The notes below the pieces were generated by a model that worked only from the letters and a program-made list of their open reading frames with translations, was not told where the DNA came from and did not search any database. Of a DNA stretch of 64,000 nt, positions 1 through 12,383 are shown in pieces. Origin of the DNA: Zingiber officinale (Eukaryota > Streptophyta > Magnoliopsida > Zingiberales > Zingiberaceae); the NCBI RefSeq assembly GCF_018446385.1, contig NW_024589874.1, positions 186,001-250,000 on the forward strand, read 5' to 3'. A program made the position numbers and the translations under genes. Position 1 is the first letter of the stretch, and the number at the start of each line of letters is the position of its first letter.

Positions 1-3000
1 TAGCTGAGTGTGGGATTCTATCCCAACTCACTCCTCCTAGAACACCACAGTGGAATGGTGTATCCGAACGGAGGAATCGTACCTTATTAGATATGGTACG
101 ATCTATGATGAGTCACACAGATCTTCCGACATATCTATGGGGATATGCTCTAGACACGGCAGCTTTTATACTCAACCGAGTTCCATCCAAGGCCGTGATA
201 AAGACACCATATAGGATATGGACTGGGAGAGATGCCCAGGTGTCTTTCATGAGGATTTGGGGTTGTGAGGCTTACGTACGACGTCAAGTCTCAGACAAAT
301 TAGGACCCAAATCCGACAAGTGCTATTTCATTGGATATCCCAAGGAAACTAAGGGATATTACTTCTACATTCCCAGTCAGTAGTTGTGGCAAGACTGGGG
401 TCTTTCTAGAAAGGAGCTTTGTTTCTAGAAAGACTAGTGGGAGCGCGTTCGATCTTGAAGAAGTTCAAGATGCGAACAATAGCACTGATGCCTCGATGGA
501 AATTGAACTGGAACCACAAAGTGTTGTGGATGATGTTCCACAAGGAGTTGAGGAACAACAACCAGTTCAAGTAGACATTCCTCTTCGCAGGTCTAATAGG
601 GTACGTCGTTAGCCTGAGAGATACTCATTTCTCTTGTCTGACCATGATGACGTTGTGCTCATAGAGGATGAGCCTACCACCTATCAGGAAGCTGTGATGA
701 GACCAGATTCCGAGAGATGGCTAGAGGCCATGAGATCCGAGATGGAATCCATGTACACCAACCAAGTTTGGACTTTGGTTGATCCACCTGAAGGGGTAAA
801 ACCCATAGGGTGCAAGTGGGTCTTTAAGAGAAAGACTGACATGGATGGACTTATTTATAAGGGTCGCTTGGTAGCTAAAGGTTTCAAGCAGATTCATAGT
901 ATTGACATGGATCCAGTAGCGATGTTTAAGTCCATTCGGATCATGCTTGCTATTGCAGCCTACCATGACTATGAGATATGGCAGATGGATGTCAAAACCG
1001 CGTTTCTGAATGGAAACCTGCTCGAGGATGTGTACATGACACAACCTGAGGGTTTTGTAGATCCACAGCATACTAGTAGAGTATGCAAGCTGCATAGGTC
1101 CATTTATGGACTAAAGCAAGCTTCTCGGAGCTGGAATCTTCGATTCGATGATGCAATCAAACAGTTTGGTTTCATCAAGAACGATGATAAACCTTGTGTC
1201 TACAAGAAGGTTGTAGGGGATATAGTTGTCTTCCTCATATTGTATGTGGATGACATACTACTCATTGGGAAGGACATCCCTTTACTTCAGTCTGTCAAGA
1301 CCTGGCTAGGGAGTTACTTCTCAATGAAGGACTTAGGTGAGATATCTCGTATTCTAGGGATACAGATCTATAGAGATAGATATAAGAGATTGCTTGGCCT
1401 AAATTAGAGTACATACATTGACAAGGTACTCCTTCGGTTTGCCATGAAGAACTCCAAGAAGGGATTTCTACCGATGTCACATGGCGTGAGTCTTTCGAAG
1501 ACTCAAGGTCCCTCTTCTAGAGAGGAGAGAGACCGTATGGATCAGATCCCTTATGCCTCAACCATAGGATCGATCATGTACGCCATGCTATGTACTCGAC
1601 CTGATGTCTCGTATGCTTTGAGCATGACGAGCAGATACCAGTCAGATCCAGGTGAAAGTCACTAGATAGCGGTCAAGAATATACTTAAGTACTTAAGAAG
1701 GACTAAAGAATATTTCTTGATATATGGAGGCAATGATGAGCTAGCTGTAAAGGGTTACAGTGATGCTAGCTTCCAGACCGACCAGGATGACTATAGATCG
1801 TAGTCGGGGTTCGTATTTTGCATTAATGGTGGTGCTGTCAGCTGGAAGAGTTCGAAGCAGGACACAGTAGCTGATTCTACAATAGAAGCCGAGTACATTG
1901 CTGCATCAGAGGCAGCAAAGGAGGCAGTTTGGATCCGCAAGTTCATCACTGAACTTGGGGTGGTTCCTAGCATTACTGACCCCATTGAGCTCTATTGTGA
2001 CAACAATGGAGCTATAGCACATGTGAAGGAACCTCGCTCACACCAGCGGACCAAGCACATACTACGGCGCTTCCATCTCATTCGAGAGATTATCGATAGA
2101 GGAGATGTGAAGATTTGCATAGTACCTACAGAGGCTAACATCGCAGATCCCTTGACCAAGGCTTTGGCACAGAGAAAGCATGATGGTCACACTAGGTCAT
2201 TAGGCCTTAGAGCCTATACTGATTGACACTAGTGCTAGTGGGAGATTGTTAGTTAGAGCCCTAGAGCCAATCATTTGATGATTGTATGAACTCATTGTAT
2301 CATATTCTTGTATATTAATAAAGGCATTTAGTTTGGTTATTATACTTACTTGTATTGGTGCCAAATAAACTAAGTATAATAATGTCCTTGAGTAGATGGT
2401 TCTCACCTATATCAATCGGTTAGTTGAACCGATAGTGAGATGATATAGGGAACACTACTCTAAATCATTCCTAGTCGAGTATTAACATTCAGGGACAATG
2501 TTAATGCAATAAGACTAGCATGTAGGTCAACTCGATGACTTGATCTCACAAGTCATGGATATGGAGATATCAAGTTGACACATGGGTATGCATTGGAGAA
2601 TGTATACTGAATGACCTGCCATGAGAAAATATCATGGATCCTTATATGAGTGTCATATACTTTCTCATGTGGCTATTAGTATGACTATTAGTCCTTAGAC
2701 CTGAAGTCACCATGGATCTCTACATAAGGAGTTATGTACTTTGGTTTCGTCAAACGTCACCCGTAACTGGGTGGACTATAAAGGCGATTACTGGTATATA
2801 ACGAATTATGTAGAGGGATGTGAGTGATGTAGATGGGATCTATCCCTCCCATATGACGGGAGCGACATCGGTATTCTTGATAGAGTGAGACCACTAAGTG
2901 CATGGCCATGCCCAAATGAGTCAACATTAGATGTTGAGCTCATTTGATCGAGTGAGTCTACTTGGAGTTCAAGATTTAGATTGGTCAGAGGATGACATGG

Positions 3001-4074
3001 TCTATGCCTCACATTGATAAATCTAGATGTCTAGGATAGAAGGATACTTGTCATATTTTGTGAGGAGTCACAATTAGTAGTCACAAGGTGATGTCGGATC
3101 TCGACATTTTTGTAACTTGGGTAGTAATGATGTGTTGCTAGATACCGCTCATTACTTATGCTCCTAAATGAGTTTAGGGCATTGCCAACATTACAAGAAC
3201 CTATAGGGTCACACACTAAGGACAATTAGATGGAGATCAGGTTCGTATGATGAACCAAGAGGACTAGATTCATTTGATGAATCAAATTGGATTAAGAGTA
3301 ATCCTAATTGGGCTAATTGAGTTGGACTCAAGTTGATTCATGTGTTCAATGAGTCTAATTTAGATTATGACTCATTGAATCAATTTAATTAAATGAATTA
3401 AATTCATTATATTAAGTTGGCTTGAATCAAATGGTTGGATTAGATCAACCATGGGAGAGATTTGGTCAAGTTTGACTTGACTTGAGAGGAAGAGGAAAAA
3501 GTCAAGTTTGACTTGACTATTTACCACATCATTAGTGATTTGGCATTAGGTGGACTAATGATGATGTGCCACATCATCAAAGAGTGCCACTTCATGGGGG
3601 TTACAAACCTATTCTCTTTAATGGCCACATTAAAGAGGAATGGAGGTTACAACTCCAATTTGTCCGGCCACTTATTGTGGTTGAATGAAATTGATTTTTC
3701 ATTCAAGGAAATTTTATTCCATCCTCTTCCTTGCTCTAATTTTTGCTCTCCCTCTCCTCTTCTTGCCGTGGCTGATCAAGGGTGCTAGCACACCTTTGTT
3801 TAGCTTCTATCCACCTAATTAGTTCGTGTGGATACTTCTAGAGGAGTGTCTATTTTGACACTCTCGAGATCCGGCACCGTTTGGACGAGCGGGAACGCGA
3901 AGGGCTTCGCTACAAGGGTAAAGCTCTCATCACATAGATCTAGGAGTAGATCTAAAGTTTTTGAAACTTGTACTTGTATTTCATTCGGTTTTTCCTTGCA
4001 CGGATCTACGGCTTTGGGTGATTCGGGGTTTCCGCGACTCGAAAAGCGGTTTTCGCGGCCCGAAAAACCCAACA
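1..4074 (+). mobile_element. Ty1/copia retrotransposon, 3' part (fossil)
   Basis: This is the right-hand part of a Ty1/copia element whose left part lies outside the window. Reading rightwards it holds the end of integrase (about 1-400), reverse transcriptase (about 630-1400, with copia hallmarks such as KTAFLNGNL, YGLKQA and YVDDIL) and RNase H (about 1690-2230, with LYCDNNGA and the RTKHI region). A purine tract AGTGGGAGAT at 2237-2246 comes next, then a 3' LTR (2247-4074). The coding part is broken by several changes, so this is an old copy. It interrupts an Athila-type element: gypsy coding sequence starts directly after the LTR. The clade within copia is not resolved; a Tork or Angela-like lineage is likely from the wording of the RT and RNase H. 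Confidence 0.9.
2247..4074 (+). repeat. Copia 3' LTR (1.83 kb)
   Basis: The LTR starts TGTTAG directly after the purine tract AGTGGGAGAT and ends CCCAACA, after which Athila coding sequence begins. Its length of about 1.8 kb is long for copia. The 5' LTR is outside the window, so neither age nor target duplication can be judged; the five bases after the end (gcaga) would be the right-hand duplication. Short ORFs inside it are not genes. Confidence 0.8.
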
Positions 4075-6526
4075 GCAGAAAGGACCACTACCCTTTGCCT
4101 TTTATTGATCAGATGTTGGAGAGACTGGCGGGTAAGTCATATTATTGCTTCCTTGACGGTTACACGGGATATTTTCAGATTTGCATCGCTCCAGAGGATC
4201 AGGAGAAGACTACTTTCACTTGTCCTTTCGGTACATTCGCTTATAGACGCATGCCATTTGGACTATGCAACGCTCCAGGAACCTTTCAGCGATGCATGGT
4301 GAGTATTTTTGGAGATTTATTAGAGCATTGCATGGAGGTTTTTATGGATGATTTTTCTGTATATGGTTCATCTTTTGATGCATGTCTGGAAAATTTGTCT
4401 GGGTTTTAGATAGATGCATTGAGACATATTTGATACTTAATTTTAAAAAATGTCACTTTATGGTTGAGCATGGTATTGTTTTAGGACATATAGTCTCTAG
4501 GAAAGGAATTGAGGTGGATCCTACTAAAATTAGTGTTATATCTTCTTTATCTTACCCCGCATGCGTGCTGGATGTTCGAGCTTTTCTTGGCCATGCAGGA
4601 TTCTACAGGAGATTTATTAGGGATTTCAGTAAGATTGCTCTTCCATTGTCTCAGCTTCTTCAGAAAGATATGGAGTTTCAGTTTGATCAGAGGTGCAAGG
4701 AAGCTTTTCAGAGATTGAAGGAGGCTTTGATTTCTGCACCTATCATCAGGTCACCGGATTGGACATTACCATTTGAGCTTATGTGTGATGCTTCGAATTT
4801 TGCCATTGGGGCAGTACTGGCATAGAGAGCAGAAGGAGCACCACATGTGATCTGCTATGCATCAAAGACCTTGGATTCGGCTCAAGCGAATTACACCACG
4901 ACAGAAAAGGAGCTTCTTTCCATTGTTTTTACTTTAGATAAATTCCGTTCATATTTACTTTGTTCTCACATGGTTGTATTTTCTGATCATGCATCTTTAA
5001 AGTTTCTCCTCAAGAAGCCTGATGCAAAGCCCAGACTGATTAGATGGATGCTTCTACTTCAGGAGTTTGATTTGGAGATTCGTGATAGGAGTGGGAAGGA
5101 GAACTTTGTTGCAGATCATTTGAGAAGAATTGAAGGGGATTTGGATCACACGGCTATTGATGATGATTTTAGAGATGAGTAGCTTTGTAGGGTGCATGGT
5201 GAATCTCCATGGTATGCAGACCTGGTTAACTTTTTAGTAGGTAACGTTTTTCCTGCATAATTTTTAAAAACTCAAAAGGACAAATTGAAAAGTGATTCAA
5301 AATATTATGTGTGGGATGATCCTTATCTATAGAAATTTTGTAGTGATCAGATTATTAGGAGATGCATACCTGATTTTGAGTTTCAGTCTGTACTTGCATT
5401 TTGTCATTCATCTGAGTGTGGGGGGCATTTTGGACCCCAGAGAACAGCTAGGAAAGTTCTAGAGTGTGGATTGTATTGGCCTAGCCTTTTTCGTGATGCT
5501 TATATTTTTTGTAGATCATGTGATAGGTGTCAACGAACTGGGAACATAGGACCTAGGAATGAAATGTCTCAACATTATATGTTATTTTGTGAGATTTTTG
5601 ATGTATGGGGTATTGATTTCATGGGTCCATTTCCTGTCTCTTTTGGATTTTCATATATTTTGTTGGCAGTTGATTATGTTTCCAAATGGGTGGAGGCCAT
5701 ACCCACCAGGACTAACGATTCTTCAGTTGTTGTGAGTTTTGTCAGGTCAAATATTTTCTGCAAGTTTGGATTGCCCAGGGCGATAATTAGTGATCAGGGG
5801 ACACATTTTTGTAACAGACACATGAAGGCTATGTTGAGCAGATATGGGGTTTCACATAGAGTTGCTACTCGTTATCATCCCCAAACAAATGGACAAGCTG
5901 AGGTGTCGAATAGAGAAGTGAAAGCAATTTTAGAGAAAACTGTGAGGCCTGACAGGAAATATTGGAGCAAGAGATTAGATGATGCACTTTGGGCTTACAG
6001 GACGACTTTCAAGACTCCTATAGGGATGTCTCCATACAGGATGGTTTATGGTAAAGCTTGTCATCTTCCGGTGGAAATCGAACATAGAGCTTATTGGGTA
6101 GTTAAAGCTTGCAATTTTGATGCTATTGTGGCAAGAGAAGAGAGGAAATTGCAACTCCAAGAACTCGAGAAGATTCGAATAGAAGCATTTGAGAACTCAA
6201 GGATCTACAAAGAAAAGACCAAGAATTTTCATGATAAGCACATTGTAAGCAAAGAATTTAATATTGGTGACAAGGTGCTCTTATATAGGTCACGACTTCA
6301 ATTGATTAAAGGTTCGTTGAGATCTCGTTGGGAAGGACCTTATGTTGTGACTAATGTATTTTCTTGTGGAGTTTTTGAGATTAGGGAAGAGGCTACCAAC
6401 CGGATTTTCAAGGTGAATGGGCATAGACTCAAGTTGTTTCATGAGATTGGCAATGGAGAGGTGGTACAGAAGATGAAGATTATTGATGCTATCTACTCAT
6501 GTGAAGGGGAGTTTGTTCCAACTTAG

Positions 6527-9500
6527 CTTTCTTCTTATTTTCATTTCTAGTTGTTTTAATAAAATGTTTGTTTTTGTTTGAAGAATAGATTTTTAATGTT
6601 GAAGTTTTGTTGTTGAATTTTGTTTTGCTTTGAATAAGAAAATGGCACCCCTAGCAATTTTTCTTTAACATGTTAGAGGTAGGGATTGTGGGCTAGATTT
6701 GAGAATCTATTTTGGACCTTAATGTCAATATTGGACTTTTAATTTTCTCAAGGTTTCTATTTAATGATGGACACTTGATTGGTAAATTGGATTGATATAT
6801 TTTCATACCTAGTGAGGATGAGCCTTAATTGAGTGGTGCACTTGTGTTATTGCACTCTAGAACTTGCTTTGATTCTTTCAAAACCACAATCCAATGGATT
6901 AAATCATGTTTATGAAGGTAAATATATTTGTTTCTTTCTTCCACACGAATTCTTGCTATTTCTCTTGATAATCATCATATCAATTTATGCCTTCTCAATT
7001 GTAAATCTTTTGGATATGGATTCATTGTTTGTTATATGATGGATATTTTGGCCAATAGGACAAGGATTCAAGTGTGGGGGAATTGTGAAGTGGTTTTGAA
7101 TGTTTGGATGCATTTGTTAATGGCTGAAAATTAAGTTCAGGAAATGATGGAGTTTTGCAGCTTTTGTTCATTGGCATATTGTATCAAGATTTTTGGATAG
7201 TTATCCAATTGAAGAGGAATTTGGTTCAAACTTTTGTTTACTAATTGACAAATGGTATTCAAGTTTCAATAGTTAGAATTCTGAAAAATTCTTGAAGATT
7301 TAATCTTAAACCATTTGTGAAAGAAAAGATGAAAAAAATTGCAGTGTGCAGAAAATCAGGAAACCAATTGCTGTGGTAATTGGTTTTTATAGCAAGCTGA
7401 TAAAAAGCTTGAATTTTAGTTGTTGTTTTTATCTTGTTAAATGCTGATCTAGTGTATCCAGAGTTTCCAAGAATTTTGGACTAAGAATTTGATACAAAAC
7501 AGGAGCTCAAATCCCCAAATTCTTTATCATAATTTCAGAGCCAATAATTACTGATACATTGCAAGTAAATCTCGTAACAGAACTGAACAGTGAGGGAAAA
7601 GCTGGAAAACAGAGTGAACCTGTTGAAAGCTGCTGAATGCTGTCAAATGGATTGCTGTGCAGGAAGTTTTGAAGCTTACAGAGAAAGAGTTTCAGGAACT
7701 GATGCTGAATAGTGCTAATGGAGCTGGGATATAGAATAGTGACAATAGCTGGAACCTGGAAGTTAAGACTTGAGATATGATTCTGTCCATTCTGCAGTTA
7801 AGGAAGAATTCAGAATTTGCAGTTTTTGAAGACCCAATTCGAGATGAATTGGGTTAGGATGAATTGGGTTAGGTCTTGCTGAGGATTAAATGTAAAGGGA
7901 GCTGTGGATATAGGAAATAAAAATGCTGGAAAAGTGAGCTGTAAACTTATGGCTGGAAATTGCAGTAATTGAAACTATGAGCATCTTCTTTGCATTTTCA
8001 TGCAACAGACCTTGAATTGTAGATGTTTGAAATGGGAATTTGATTCAAGTATGCCAATGTGAGAAGGAATTTGTTAACTATCTGAAGATAAGATTTTTTT
8101 TTTTTTGTAAGGAAGAGGAAGAATCAGAGTTGCTTGCTATGGAGGAATATGGAACTTGATCAGTGCTTTGTGTTGTTGAAACTGGAGATTCAGAAATAAA
8201 GGATTTAGTATCAATGTTTTGCTAAGATTCAATTCCGGAATTGATTTCAAGGCTAATAATAGAGGGCAAAATGATAGGAAGAGCTGAATCTGGGCAGTAC
8301 TAAAGAAATGTTTTGCTGAAGCTTGTTGGACTGTGCTGTTAAGTCAGGAACCTTGTGTTTGCTGTGTTAAGTGAATTAAATGGAAGTTTATGTATCAAAT
8401 GTGTATCAAGATTTGGAGGTAGCATCAAGCTTCAGATAAAGTTTATGGGAAATCTGTCAACATGAATAGACAAATGGTATTAAATGATCAATGGCTGAAA
8501 AGAAAACAGAATAGAAGAAATTCAGAATTTGGAAATGTAAAGAATTTCAGAACCTAGAGTTGGGGTTTGCAGCTGAATCTGTTTATGATTTGTGCTGAAT
8601 AGAATTTGATTTCATCTTAATTCAATCCGAGACGGAATGAAGTTTAAGTGTGGGGGAGAGCTTGAGCTTTATTTGAAGTCGAGCAGTGGATTTGAATTCT
8701 GGAATTGAGTGATGCTGGAAATGAAACAAGCTGGAAATGGAAATGTTCACTGCTTAAAATCTGCAGATAATAGTGAGCTTGCTGAATCTGATAAAATGGA
8801 TAAAAATTTAAGTTGATAGGGATTTTAAGAGGCCAGATGATGTGTTGATACAAAATTTAGAAACTGTACAGAAATCAGAAAACTTGCAATTGCTGTCAGC
8901 GTTCAATCCAGTGTTGGAAATAGAATTAATTTTCAGGAAACAAAACAGAATTTAGTGTCAAGGAATGTCAAAGTTTGTATCAACTTGATATTATTAGTCT
9001 TTAATTCAGTGAGGAGTTATTTGAAGGTCTTTTATTGCTTGAGACAAATGTGTAGCAATCCTCCTTACCTCTGGAAGTGATGTCTATTACAAGAAGTGGG
9101 CAGCTGACAGTGAGGTTACAAGCTTAGGAAGGCAGTGTGATTTTTGAAATTGTGCAGTTTTTGTGCCGGAATTGTGAAAGACTAAGGACTGAAGATAATT
9201 AAATGAATATTACTGGAATTGGGAAGGAATGAAATGTTTCTCAAGGGTTAGTTTTTAGGGATGTAGTCTCAGCAAAATTCTGAATATGAAAAGAAGAATA
9301 ACCTTGCTAAGCTGAATTGAATTCTTAGAGTTACATTCATTGGAATTAAAGGAATGAGAACTGAAATTGTTGATTGATGTTTATGCAATTGGAAGGAAGT
9401 TAAGTAAGTAAGTTACAAGCTGCAAATATGATCATATCAATCTTGGAATCTGCAAAGCTATATGCAGGAATGTTGATAGAATTGAAGCTGCAGTGTAAGA

Positions 9501-10297
9501 AAAATCTGAATTGAAGCTGTTTTGTGTGCCAAGAATTCAAAAGGGCTGAGAGCGGAAAGGAAGTTAAGAAGATATACTTCAACTGAGAGTGAATGGATGC
9601 CTTTCTATAATTGAATCTAAGGGAGTAAGCTCAGATAGTTAGATTAAAAACAGCACATCTAACATTGATTAAAGTTGCTGAATTGTTTGGAAATGAGATT
9701 ATCTAACAGTTGAGATGAAATTGGAAGTGGTGGCCGGAATTCATTTATATAGCATTCTTTGTATCCATGTCTTCCATTAAAGCTAAATCTTTCTTGCTTA
9801 TCTTTTCTTTGAGCAAATTTTTCCTTTTCTTATCTTTTCTTGCAATTAATGTTTTGATTTGCACTTGATTCATATTTCTTACATTTTTCTTTTCCATGAT
9901 TAAATTTTATGAATGTGATTGATATCTATGATCATGGTAGAGAGTAGAAGATAAGCAAGCATATGGTAGTCCAAGAAGCACAAGTAGCATGAGTGCCCTC
10001 TATTTTTGTGATTACATGTGAAATAGGATGAGGGCCATAAAAATTTTATCTAGTGAGGTTTTTAGTGTGAAATCAATTTCAATTTACTCATGATAGATGG
10101 AAATTATTATGTTTGTAACCAAGGGTAAAGTTTGAAGTCCATGAATGCTTGAGATTTTGGAATGAGATAATCTAAGATGGTTTACTTTCTTTATTTTCTA
10201 ATCATGTTTAGGAATTTGTTTAGGGGGTGCCATTTAAGTAGGAGTTTTAGTTTTTCTTGACTTTCATGGGACGTTCAAGAGTAAGTATGGGGGAATT
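6527..10297 (+). other. Athila pol-to-LTR spacer
   Basis: About 3.8 kb between integrase and the 3' LTR. It contains no ORF longer than about 80 codons. The text is A/G-rich with many variants of gctgaa, ggaaat and ttcag. It carries polypurine-tract-like motifs (AGTGTGGGGG near 7071 and 8648) like the one at the LTR border near 10285. I see no host gene in it. Confidence 0.7.
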
Positions 10298-12059
10298 TGA
10301 TAACCATGATTTTACTACGTTATTCTCATTCATACAATCATGGTTTGATGCAGTTTTCATATATAGAACCCATATTTACATCATATTTTATTCATTGTAT
10401 CGAATTTGGACTTAATTACAAATTATTTTATTATGGGTTAATTTGATGCTAATATTTGATTGTTATATTATAGGCATCAAATGATCTCGGATGGGATGGA
10501 TTGGAACCAAATTTGCACTTGGATCGGAATTTTAACGAGCCGATCGAGCTCTGGATCGATTTGGACTGTCCAATGAAGATTGGAGAGATCTGGGCCATCC
10601 GTCAAGCATCTGATACATCCGACCTAATAAGGAGCAGATCTGGACTGTAGATGAGAATCAGCACTGTTGGATCAGGCTTTAGGCTATTTCCCACCGTTGA
10701 TCAAGCCTCGACGATTCTGAGCCGTTGGATCAGATCTGAGGAGGATTTAAAACCCGCTAGAAGCTACAGTGTCCTTGAGCTTGGTTCCTCGCGACAATGC
10801 CACTGTTCACCGTCTTCCACCTTAGCGACGCCGACACTCCCATCAACATCTCAATCAGCATTCAAGATCTGTCATCACCGGATTGATTAAGAGTGACCGA
10901 CTATCATTTCCCGACCTTCAGATTGCGAGAGAAGGAGGTTCTTCTGCCGCGATCTTCACATCTCATGCGTACCAGAAAAGCTTGGATTCAGGGAGTTCTT
11001 CTGATCTGAGCTAGTCTATCAGGAAACATAAGTTACGGAGGAGGTTTTCCGAAATTTCTGATTCATACTTGTTCTTCAATTCATTCTTGATTTTGGCATT
11101 GATTCGATCGATTGTTTGTCAATCGCGATTCATTTATCTTCCCCTGTTCTTCGGGCAGCGAATTTTGGATGAGATTGTAAGCTTGTAGGGAGGTTTCTAC
11201 CAGCTGCACACATCTCGATTCTTCACCGAGACTCTGATCTGATCTGGTGATTACTCACGGGAGATTTCGAGAGTTTCTCTACAATTTCGGCAGCGAGACA
11301 GTTCATGACACTGATCGGAGATGCAGATGTTTCTAATTTGATTTTTAGTTTTAATTCATAGATCTATTGTGTTCATTTGATTTGTTACCTTTACATTGCA
11401 AGACAAACCCAATTGAAATGTGTTTTGTTAGATCCAACCATTGCATTTCTGTTATAGTGTTTGGTTGAGTTTGAAAGTGTAATTAGGAACAGAAGTTAGG
11501 GTTTCAATTCATACTTAGATTTCAACTTTTAATTCGTGATTTAGATTCAATTCTTTTAATGAGTTTCGAATTCTCAGATCTCAATTTAGTTTAGAATTGT
11601 TGTCAAGATTTGTTTCCTTAATTTGATTCCTCCATGATACATTGCAGTTTGAATTTTGATTTTACAGAAATTTGTAATAAGTTCAGTTAGGTTTTAATTG
11701 ATTTGTATTAGTAGTTTAGATTTTGTAGGAATTCAAGCTTAAGATCAGTAGCTATTAGCTCTTTAAGTCTAAGCTAGTTTTATTTCGGATAAAAAGTTTT
11801 AGCACAGAATAAATTCTGTTAAGCATGCATCTCCTTTAATTCTATTGCATTTGTTTGTGAGAGTTAGCAATTTAAATTCTGAATTTGAAACAAATCCAAA
11901 CTTCGCTTCCAGAATAAAGTTCAACATGAATTTTATATTCTAGGCATCGCACGTTCACTAGTAGCCCTCGGAAAAATACGACTTGGGACTCAATACTACA
12001 CAAGTTTACTTTAGCTAGTCGAGTTTTTAATCTTTATTAATTTGATTTGCCACGTGACA
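10298..12059 (+). repeat. Athila 3' LTR (1.76 kb)
   Basis: Starts TGATAACCATGATTTTAC directly after a purine tract (GTATGGGGG, 10285-10293) and ends with the CACGTGACA segment at 12059. The segment GACTTGGGACTCAATACTAC near 11980 is typical of the downstream part of Athila LTRs. The right boundary is inferred from the TG...CA rule and from the change of sequence character, and could be off by some bases. Confidence 0.75.
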
Positions 12060-12383
12060 TGGAAATGGTTAACACCATCGAGCGACAACGTTAAACCCCA
12101 GGGTCGTTCATAACCATAAACTCGAGTAAAATGACAACTCTGTGCTCAAGATCAAAAGGAGAGCATGTGTAAAATCGAAGCTCGAATGGTTGTCCAAAGG
12201 ACAGGAGATAACGAATATGACAGGGCAACATATTCGAGTAGGCGATCCGCCCAGGCTTATAGAGTCAACTAAGGGCAAGGGACATACGAAAAACCAAAAA
12301 GGAACTCCATTAACTAGTATAAATCCCTGCCGAGCGGCAAGCATACATACGAGACATCAAAAAAATTTTTACAATACCACTCC

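Larger units (their letters stand above)
4075..12059 (+). mobile_element. Athila-type Ty3/gypsy retrotransposon, 3' part (fossil)
   Basis: Parts in order are reverse transcriptase (about 4080-4400), RNase H (about 4500-5180), integrase (about 5400-6530), a 3.8-kb non-coding spacer where Athila elements often carry an env-like region, a purine tract near 10285 and a 3' LTR (10298-12059). Athila-like wording in RT includes DQMLERLAG, FLDGYTGYFQI and PFGLCNAPGTFQRCM. The integrase has the zinc-finger block with CRSCDRCQ and the core with DQGTHF. The reading frame has a few breaks and no env-like ORF is visible. The left part of the element lies beyond the copia insertion, outside the window. Its right end abuts Tat-lineage sequence, so this copy probably landed inside a Tat element. 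Confidence 0.88.
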
